From Saprospira grandis (GTDB lineage: Bacteria; Bacteroidota; Bacteroidia; Chitinophagales; Saprospiraceae), in the NCBI RefSeq assembly GCF_027594745.1, contig NZ_CP110854.1, positions 1,054,001 to 1,118,000 of the forward strand: DNA of 64,000 nucleotides, read 5' to 3'. This document shows positions 58,763-64,000 of this stretch, piece after piece (positions within the stretch are counted from its first letter, which is position 1; every line of letters starts with the position of its first letter). The notes beneath the pieces were generated by a model. It saw only the letters and a program-made list of their open reading frames with translations, did no database searches and had not been told where the DNA came from. The position numbers and the translations under genes were made by a program.

Positions 58763-58782
58763 GGTAAAATACCGAACTTTTG
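58758..58782 (+). terminator. Hairpin ending the 21-bp array
   Basis: AGTTCGGT (58758-58765) pairs with ACCGAACT (58771-58778) around AAAAT, followed by TTT. The stem borrows the last array unit. It could terminate a transcript running through the array. Confidence 0.5.
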
Positions 58783-58980
58783 CCCTTTTTGATTTTATTA
58801 CATTATTTTCATTTTTAACAACTCCCTAACATTTGGGGGCAAAATTCTATTCCTGCAGCCTAAAAGCCCCTACTTTAGACAAAGGAGCTATTTGGTTTTT
58901 TAGGTCCTGCAGCTTTTAAGGGGCAGTATTATCCATAGTTTACCCCATAGCAAGAAGGGAGGCATACTAAACCCAATAAA

Positions 58981-59010
58981 ATGGGCCGAAGGTTAAAACC
59001 TTCGGCCCAT
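58981..59010. other. Perfect 14-bp inverted repeat
   Basis: ATGGGCCGAAGGTT at 58981-58994 and its complement at 58997-59010 with an AA loop. It has no U tract and no neighbouring gene end, so it is a hairpin of unknown role. 58783-58980 shows nothing else recognisable. Confidence 0.6.
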
Positions 59011-59033
59011 AACTAGAGGAAAACAGAGCGATT

Positions 59034-59125
59034 TAAGGCTAAAAGCCTTAACTCAATGCGGGTTTTACCCCTCATTTTATAAAAACATTGCGGAGCAATA
59101 CCCTATTTGCTGCGGGTTTCAGCCC
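59034..59125. repeat. Stand-alone second repeat module
   Basis: Hairpins AAGGCTAAAAGCCTT, ATTGCGGAGCAAT and CTGCGGGTTTCAGCCCGCAG follow one another. This is the same type of sequence that is inserted in the long element copies at 41.3, 42.9 and 48.9 kb. Here it lies just upstream of copy 19 rather than inside it. Confidence 0.65.
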
Positions 59126-59148
59126 GCAGTTATGGCCGAAGGCCAAAC

Positions 59149-59262
59149 GGCCTAGCGATGCGGCGGGGTGGCCGAAGGCCAGACCGAGGCGGCAAAGCCG
59201 CCGAAGGGCCGAGCAGACCTGCGAGCCCCAAAGCGTAGCGCCCGCCGAAGGCGGGAGGCCCC
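59149..59262 (+). repeat. Cloverleaf-like interspersed element, copy 19
   Basis: The outer stem is GGCCT (59149) with AGGCC (59256). Hairpins are TGGCC-GAA-GGCCA, GGCGGC-AAA-GCCGCC and CCCGCC-GAA-GGCGGG. A short inverted repeat ATGGCCGAAGGCCA lies just upstream, as with copy 3. Confidence 0.85.
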
Positions 59263-59271
59263 AAAAAAAAC

Positions 59272-59303
59272 AAAAAAGGAGCAGTAAAAAATTACTCCTC
59301 CTT
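59272..59303 (-). terminator. Terminator of the SDR gene
   Basis: AAGGAGCAGTAA (59276-59287) pairs with TTACTCCTCCTT (59292-59303) with one mismatch. A U-rich run follows on the minus strand. Confidence 0.65.
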
Positions 59304-59328
59304 TTGCTATGCTATTGTGCCCAAGCCA

Positions 59329-60150
59329 TTAGATAAAGAGGTCGGGCATAGGTTTTTGGTTGTTATCTACAGCATATTGGCTAAGGTCCTGGATGCCTTC
59401 AAACATCAAGACTTCATCATCGAGGAAGAAGTTGCCCGTGCATTCTGCGGCGGGGCGTTGCAAGATAAAATAAGCGGCATCGGCCACCACTTTGGGCGTA
59501 CGGCTCTGTTGTACCATAGCCTCTCCGCCTAAAAGATTGCGCACGGCAGCCGTGGCAATAGTGGTTCTGGGCCAAAGGGCATTCACGCCAATTTTGTAAT
59601 CCTTAAACTCCTCCGACATGCCCAAAACGCACATACTCATGCCGTATTTGGTCATGGTATAGGCCACATGATTAGCGAACCATTTGGGGTCCATATTCAA
59701 GGGTGGCGAAAGGTTGAGGATATGGCCATTTTCTGACTTTTTGAGATGGGGCAAGCAAGTTTTGCTGACCAAAAAGGTCCCTCTCACATTTACAGAGTGC
59801 ATCAAATCATAGCGCTTGAGGCTAGTGTGCTCCGTGGGCGTAAGGCTAATTGCGCTAGCGTTGTTGATAAGGATATCGATGCCACCAAACTCGGCCACCG
59901 CCTTATCTACGGCTTCTTGGACCAGCTCCTCGCTGCGTACATCTAGGAAAACCGCCAGGCCTTTTCCGCCAGCAGCCGTCATTTCTTCGGCGGCGGTATA
60001 AATGGTTCCCTCTAATTTGGGATGGGGTTCTGTGGTTTTGGCTGCCACCACAATATTGGCGCCCTCTTGGGCCAATCGAAGGCCAATTGCTTTGCCGATT
60101 CCGCGGCTACCGCCTGTAATAAAGACAGTTTTATTCTTAAAATAACTCAT
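59329..60150 (-). CDS. Short-chain dehydrogenase/reductase, HSDL2-like
   Basis: 273 residues from ATG 60150; the extension to 60201 was rejected. The cofactor motif is FITGGSRGIGKAIG near the N-terminus and NNASAISLTPTEHT follows strand 4. The catalytic region is LNLSPPL...VAYTMTKYGMSM, with Y-x-x-x-K present. The catalytic Ser position falls in N-L-S-P-P, as in the HSDL2/citronellol-dehydrogenase-like group. Longer insertions match the HSDL2 type, which is linked to lipid or fatty-acid metabolism. The physiological substrate is unknown. It is read toward the array region and away from the sigma-54 regulator, which is upstream on the same strand. Confidence 0.9.
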   Translation of the reverse strand: MSYFKNKTVFITGGSRGIGKAIGLRLAQEGANIVVAAKTTEPHPKLEGTIYTAAEEMTAAGGKGLAVFLDVRSEELVQEAVDKAVAEFGGIDILINNASAISLTPTEHTSLKRYDLMHSVNVRGTFLVSKTCLPHLKKSENGHILNLSPPLNMDPKWFANHVAYTMTKYGMSMCVLGMSEEFKDYKIGVNALWPRTTIATAAVRNLLGGEAMVQQSRTPKVVADAAYFILQRPAAECTGNFFLDDEVLMFEGIQDLSQYAVDNNQKPMPDLFI

Positions 60151-60244
60151 CAGGATTGATTTTTTGGTGTTGCTCTTAGCGAGCGGCTTGAAATTGACCA
60201 TTTTTTGTCAGTTCACAAAATATTAGTTGGCCTTTTTCTCTGCG

Positions 60245-61786
60245 CTAAGACAAGTCCAAATACTTGCGTATGGTGTTAATGGCCACCCCTAGCACCCGAG
60301 CCGTTGCCGTTTGGTTGCCCTGCATGCGTTCATAGACCATTTTGATATGCTGCGCCTTGACATCCTCTAGGCGAAGGCTATCGAGAAAAAGCTGCTGCAT
60401 CAGGTGCAATCTTTTGGGGAAATCTTGGCGAGTCACCTCCTCTAGGCCCAAAACATAGAAGCGTTCCACCAGACTTTCTAGCTCTCGGATATTTCCGGGA
60501 AAGCGATAATTGAGCAGCTCCTTATAGGCTTTCTTTTCAAACTGAATTGGTTTTTGGCGGCAATAAAGCTGTCGTTTTTGCTCTACAAAATGCTTGAGGT
60601 AGAGCTCCTTGGCGGCTTGTCCCTGCTCGTCTAGGCTGGGCAGTTCGAGCTCAGCAATGGCGAGGCGATAATAGAGGTCCCAGCGAAATTTACCGGCCTG
60701 ACAAAGCTGCACCAAATCCTGATTGGTGGCCACAATAATGCGCACATCTACCTTTCTAATTTGCTGCCCAATGGGGGCAATTTCTCCAGACTGCAAAACC
60801 CTCAAGAGCGTTTGCTGCATCTGGGGGGAAATATCGCCAATTTCATCTAGGAAAATGCTGCCCTTATCGGCCTGCTCAAAATAGCCTTTATGCTCTTGGC
60901 TGGCGCCAGTAAAAGAGCCTTTGGCATGGCCAAAGAGGCGAGACTCCAGCAGAGAGTCGGAAAAAGCGGCACAATTGACCGCAATAAATGGCTGCTTGGA
61001 TCGGGGTGATTTATTATGGATAAACTGGGCCAATAATTCTTTGCCACTTCCACTAGCCCCCTGAATAATAATCGTTCCTCTTTCGGCCTGCGCCACCTTA
61101 AAGGCCTGATTATAGACCCGCTCTAGGGCGGGGCTCAGCAGCACATGATCTTCGGGCAATTGGCTGCGGCTCATCTCTTGGCGGCTGCGGCCTTCTTTTA
61201 AGATGAAAGAGCCCAGCTCGGTGGCCCGTTCAATATTGAGAAACTTTCGACGGGGTTGTTGTTCGGGACTATCTTGGCTTTTGGTGGTTTGCAACAGGCA
61301 GGTCCGTAGACCCAGTTGCTGATGCAGCATAAACCAAACCACCGACATGGCGGAGGTGCCCGGAGAGAAAAAGAGATCAATTTGATAATCCCTATGCTCA
61401 AACAATACCGGCTCTACCTTGGCCTTAATGGGGGCAAAATCTATAATTTCCTCTTCGCTTAGGCCCATATATCGGCCCTCAATTTGATGGCTGGGAAAAT
61501 CTCGTCTCAGCGTATTGAGCAGAAACTCAAAGGCCGTATTTTCTTGGGCCTTAGAACAGAGGATGATGTGCTTTTCATAGCCCTCACTTTCCGAAAAAAA
61601 GTATTGGTGGAGCTCATAGTTGGGCCCAAACTTATTGATTTGTGAACGTTTTTCTTCTCGCTCAAAATCAGAAAGGGGGGCCCACCAAGAAATAACGACC
61701 TTGGGTTGCATACCGCAGTGTTTAAACAATTGAATGGGTTGAAATTGATGGTTCAGATAGCTGATGAACCGGCTGTTTTCTGTCAT
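60245..61786 (-). CDS. CARF-like domain sigma-54-dependent transcription activator
   Basis: 513 residues from ATG 61786, preceded by an A-rich leader; ATG 61711 is an alternative that starts right at the first beta strand. Residues about 25-185 look like a CARF-type Rossmann domain: KVVISWWAPLSDFER, then KHIILCSKAQENTAF and DLFFSPGTSAMSVVWFMLHQ. The latter is the S-P-G-T-x-x-M motif seen in RtcR-like and other CARF domains. The AAA+ sigma-54 module follows with IIQGASGSGKELLA (Walker A), GHAKGSFTGAS (GAFTGA loop with Ser), GSIFLDEIGD (Walker B) and NYRFPGNIRELESLVERF. The end is a Fis-type HTH, NQTATARVLGVAINTIRKYL. It may sense a nucleotide ligand and switch on genes with RpoN. No CRISPR or rtc genes are nearby. 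Confidence 0.85.
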   Translation of the reverse strand: MTENSRFISYLNHQFQPIQLFKHCGMQPKVVISWWAPLSDFEREEKRSQINKFGPNYELHQYFFSESEGYEKHIILCSKAQENTAFEFLLNTLRRDFPSHQIEGRYMGLSEEEIIDFAPIKAKVEPVLFEHRDYQIDLFFSPGTSAMSVVWFMLHQQLGLRTCLLQTTKSQDSPEQQPRRKFLNIERATELGSFILKEGRSRQEMSRSQLPEDHVLLSPALERVYNQAFKVAQAERGTIIIQGASGSGKELLAQFIHNKSPRSKQPFIAVNCAAFSDSLLESRLFGHAKGSFTGASQEHKGYFEQADKGSIFLDEIGDISPQMQQTLLRVLQSGEIAPIGQQIRKVDVRIIVATNQDLVQLCQAGKFRWDLYYRLAIAELELPSLDEQGQAAKELYLKHFVEQKRQLYCRQKPIQFEKKAYKELLNYRFPGNIRELESLVERFYVLGLEEVTRQDFPKRLHLMQQLFLDSLRLEDVKAQHIKMVYERMQGNQTATARVLGVAINTIRKYLDLS

Positions 61787-61880
61787 TTGTGTTGGTTTTG
61801 CTTTAGGAGGGGCAAAACGAACTAAAAAACAGACCAAGCTATAATTCCCTGATAAACAAGCTCCTTTAAAACAGAAGCTT

Positions 61881-61915
61881 CATCAAAAAATGATGGCAGC
61901 TATCAAAAACTGATG
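61881..61915. promoter_or_regulatory. Two tandem operator-like inverted repeats upstream of the sigma-54 activator gene
   Basis: CATCA-N5-TGATG (61881-61895) and TATCA-N5-TGATG (61901-61915) share ATCA-A4N-TGAT and have centres 20 bp apart, about two DNA turns. They lie 95-130 bp upstream of the regulator's start codon, as expected for binding sites of an enhancer-binding protein. No clear GG-N10-GC sigma-54 promoter was found between them and the gene. Confidence 0.55.
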
Positions 61916-61918
61916 ACT

Positions 61919-62650
61919 TTATTCTCTAATGATACGGAATTTCATCCAAATATCTTCCTGAGGGCGGCCATATTGGTCTTTGGCTTGGGCCGCAATACTA
62001 TCAATAATATCGAGGCCTTCATAAACCCGCCCAAAAACGGAGTAATTCATATCGAGCTGCGGGCTGCCCCCTAAATACTTATAGCGCATTCTGTTTTCGG
62101 GACTATAGACCATATTGTACTTGCGCTCATTTTGGTCCAATTGCTCCATTCGAACTTGGCTACCCTGTACAATATAAAACTGGCTAGCGGAGGACTTTTT
62201 TTCGGGGTTGAGCTCATCACTTTGTCGAGCGGCAGCCAAAGCCCCTTTGATATGGGGATACTGCGGCAGGATTTCGGCAGCTAAGAGTTGGCCATTGCCG
62301 CCCCCGCCCAAACGCTGCCCCTTTTTGGCCTGTCTGGAGCTGGGGTCTCCCCCCTGAATCATAAAGCCTTCAATCACCCGATGAAAAAGCAGGCTATCAT
62401 AAAAGTTTTGGCGGATCAACTGCAGCATATTTTCTCTGTGGCCGCTGGGCTCAAAATAGAGCTCCATCTTCATTTCGCCATAGGGCGTTTCTAGGGCCAC
62501 CAAAGAAGAAAAGGGATCGGGAGCGGGAATTAGCAAACTGCTATCTATAGCCGCTGTCTTAGGGCTAGAGCGGTCTTCAATCTCTAAAGGGCGATGGCAG
62601 GCACAAAAAAGCAAGAGCAGTAGGCCAAGCGGGTATAATTTCTGTATCAT
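61919..62650 (-). CDS. Cyclophilin-type peptidyl-prolyl isomerase lipoprotein
   Basis: 243 residues. The signal YPLGLLLLLFCAC ends in a lipobox, so the protein is probably anchored in the periplasm or outer membrane. The cyclophilin domain starts at about residue 50 (VALETPYGEMKMELYFE). It contains the active-site segment FHRVIEGFMIQGGDP with the catalytic Arg in F-H-R-V, and later SQFYIVQGS and YSVFGRVYEGLDIIDSI. It helps fold exported proteins. It is encoded divergently from the DUF1573-like gene. Confidence 0.93.
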   Translation of the reverse strand: MIQKLYPLGLLLLLFCACHRPLEIEDRSSPKTAAIDSSLLIPAPDPFSSLVALETPYGEMKMELYFEPSGHRENMLQLIRQNFYDSLLFHRVIEGFMIQGGDPSSRQAKKGQRLGGGGNGQLLAAEILPQYPHIKGALAAARQSDELNPEKKSSASQFYIVQGSQVRMEQLDQNERKYNMVYSPENRMRYKYLGGSPQLDMNYSVFGRVYEGLDIIDSIAAQAKDQYGRPQEDIWMKFRIIRE

Positions 62651-62683
62651 TAGCGGTATTTTGGCCCTAAAATACTAAGGCAA

Positions 62684-63064
62684 ATGCAAAGCAAATTATT
62701 TCTATTTAGCTTTTTTCTATCTCTTCCCTTTTCGCTGCTGGCCCAAAGCATCCAGCTGCTAGATGGTCCGGCGCCCGAACAGCCCTATGCGGAATTAGTG
62801 GCCGAAAGCTGGGATGAGCAAGGCGCCAATTTTGAAATCCTCATTGAAAACAAAGGAAAGGCGATGCTACAAATTGATAGCATCGCCCTGAGTTGCGATT
62901 GTTTGACTTTGCGGCCTTATCATAACATTCCCTTGCCAGAAGATGGCCGCCGCCGCTTTTTTATTCAATATAAAGGTCCCAAAAAGCCTTTTGATTTAAT
63001 GGCCATTATTTATAGCAATGCCAAAAATCACCCCGCCTATTGGCTGCGCCTAAAACAGGACTAA
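62684..63064 (+). CDS. Small secreted DUF1573-like protein
   Basis: 126 residues with a signal peptide (QSKLFLFSFFLSLPFSLLAQ). The remainder resembles DUF1573, an Ig-like ASH/PapD-type fold frequent in Bacteroidota. It has FEILIENKGKAMLQIDSIALSCDCLTL, where 'N-x-G-x-x-x-L-x-I...S-C-x-C' is the typical pattern, then FIQYKGPKKP and an IIYSNAKNHPAYWLRL strand. Function unknown. Its stop codon overlaps the end of the convergent bshA gene by 4 bp, leaving no room for a terminator outside coding sequence. Confidence 0.8.
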   Translation: MQSKLFLFSFFLSLPFSLLAQSIQLLDGPAPEQPYAELVAESWDEQGANFEILIENKGKAMLQIDSIALSCDCLTLRPYHNIPLPEDGRRRFFIQYKGPKKPFDLMAIIYSNAKNHPAYWLRLKQD

Positions 63065-64000
63065 TCCAAAGCCTCTTTAGGGTAAACCGAACGCTGAATC
63101 ACTTTCTCATAATAGGCCTCATACTGAGGCAGTATGTTTTCTATCGAAAACTTTTTGGCATGTTCTAAGGCCGCCTTCTGGAATTCCTGATGCAGCCCTT
63201 CATCCTTGAGCAACTTAATGGCATTGGCGGCCATTTCATCTACCTCGCCCAAATCGGAGCAAAAGCCCGTCACCCCATGCAAATTGACTTCGGGCAAACC
63301 GCCCACATTGGTTGAAATTACGGGGACCTCACAGGCCATAGCCTCTAGGGCCGAAAGGCCAAAGCTCTCACTAGCCGAAGGCATAATAAAGAGGTCCGAA
63401 ACGGCCAATAACTCTTCTACTGCATCTTGCTTACCCAAAAAGCGAATATCTGCACAAAGGCCCAATTCTCTACACAATTGTTCTAACTTTTGCCGCTCTG
63501 GCCCATCGCCAACCAACAGTAGCTTGGCAGGTAACTCGGCCCGAACCTGCGCAAAAATCTTAACCACATCCTCTACCCGCTTTACCTTGCGAAAATTAGA
63601 AATGTGAATCAATATTTTTTCGCCATGAGGCGCAATAGCTTTGCGAAAATGCTCTTTGTTCGAGCGCTTAAATCGGTCAAAATCAATGAAGTTATAAATG
63701 ACCTCAATCTCTTGGTCCACCTCAAAGTTGGCATAAGTATCTTTCCGCAAACTATCCGATACCGCCGTTACCCCATCCGATTTATTGATCGCAAAACTGA
63801 CCACTGGCTCATAAACGGGCTGCTTGCCCACCAGCGTAATATCGGTCCCATGCAAGGTCGTCACAGTCGGAATATAAATGCCTTCTTGCAGCAATATTTT
63901 CTTGGCCATATAGGCCACCGAAGCATGCGGCACCGCATAATGCACATGCAAAACGTCTAGTTGATCATATTTGACCACATCCACCAACTTAGAGGCCAGG
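63061..64000 (-). CDS. bshA: N-acetyl-alpha-D-glucosaminyl L-malate synthase (bacillithiol), 5' end outside window
   Basis: At least 312 residues. The frame stays open to the window edge, so the start is missing and the TTG at 63987 is not the true start. BshA is a GT4 glycosyltransferase that joins GlcNAc from UDP-GlcNAc to L-malate, the first step of bacillithiol synthesis. Marks are LHVHYAVPHASVAYMAKKIL, TTLHGTDITLVG, NKSDGVTAVSDSLR, IHISNFRKVKRVEDVV and the GT4 E-x7-E motif in PSASESFGLSALEAMACEVPVI. Family length is about 380, so about 70 residues lie beyond position 64000. Confidence 0.93.
   Translation of the reverse strand, partial: LASKLVDVVKYDQLDVLHVHYAVPHASVAYMAKKILLQEGIYIPTVTTLHGTDITLVGKQPVYEPVVSFAINKSDGVTAVSDSLRKDTYANFEVDQEIEVIYNFIDFDRFKRSNKEHFRKAIAPHGEKILIHISNFRKVKRVEDVVKIFAQVRAELPAKLLLVGDGPERQKLEQLCRELGLCADIRFLGKQDAVEELLAVSDLFIMPSASESFGLSALEAMACEVPVISTNVGGLPEVNLHGVTGFCSDLGEVDEMAANAIKLLKDEGLHQEFQKAALEHAKKFSIENILPQYEAYYEKVIQRSVYPKEALD

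Noticed and set aside
58324..58767. 147-residue repeat protein with G-G-E-P-V-R-S units, and a second frame with N-Q-F-G-L-E-V units
   Set aside because: Both frames stay open because the 21-bp unit is a multiple of three and lacks stops. There is no signal, anchor or unique domain, and the DNA-level palindrome is the better explanation.
2386..59262. Interspersed repeats as IS elements or as intrinsic terminators
   Set aside because: There is no transposase ORF, no terminal inverted repeats of IS type, and no obvious target duplications. Separate U-tract terminators exist beside several copies, and the element's ends lack a U tract on the needed strand.

Overview
The window is a gene-dense stretch of chromosome from a member of the Bacteroidota, most likely a Saprospira-like bacterium (phylum confident, genus a guess). 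The evidence is a TonB-dependent receptor with an N-terminal regulatory-like domain, many Cys-lipobox lipoproteins, a DUF6089-type outer-membrane barrel, bacillithiol synthesis (bshA), an iscX/ferredoxin pair, absence of Shine-Dalgarno sequences, and several promoters of the Bacteroidota type (TTTG, about 20 bp, TAnnTTTG). No plasmid, phage or CRISPR array is visible. Most genes are housekeeping or envelope genes separated by unusual structured repeats.

Layout. 1-9.1 kb: 3' end of aroA, an orphan McrB-like AAA+ protein, a peptide-binding lipoprotein, a TIGR01777 epimerase, a secreted coiled-coil protein with duplicated ends, queE and a PASTA protein. 9.2-14 kb: ruvX, def, a DUF4159 protein, and a TolC/HlyD export pair. 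14-18.4 kb: udk, a radical SAM/SPASM enzyme, phenylalanine hydroxylase behind an apparent tyrosine-codon attenuator, and a DinB-like protein. 18.6-25 kb: an AT-rich AlbA_2/ATPase gene followed by an 11-bp tandem repeat, redox genes, and a probable toxin-antitoxin-chaperone (SecB-like) operon. 25-35.3 kb: lipoproteins, a double-length D-Ala-D-Ala ligase, a Big_2 repeat lipoprotein, a TonB receptor and an HTTM membrane protein. 35.6-41.2 kb: an outer-membrane protein, tRNA-Arg(TCT), fdx, iscX and a CobW GTPase. 41.4-51.7 kb: M20 and M61 peptidases, FkbM, RidA, a three-gene zinc-ribbon/TPR membrane operon, recO and two glycosyltransferases. 51.8-57 kb: infB, nusA, rimP. 57-64 kb: GNAT acetyltransferase, a gene-free 1.3-kb region with a 21-bp phased array, an SDR, a CARF-like sigma-54 activator with tandem operator-like sites, cyclophilin, a DUF1573-like protein and bshA.

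The dominant unexplained feature is a family of about 19 interspersed elements of 110-200 bp, one in almost every longer intergenic gap. Each can fold as an outer stem enclosing three hairpins around a conserved core. The stem sequences differ from copy to copy while complementarity is kept, which is covariation typical of a structured nucleic acid. Four copies are longer because a second hairpin module lies inside them. Other points to look at first are the phhA leader peptide and attenuator, the 19-copy GAAC-N2-GTTC array, the CARF-sigma-54 regulator and the toxin-antitoxin-chaperone operon.
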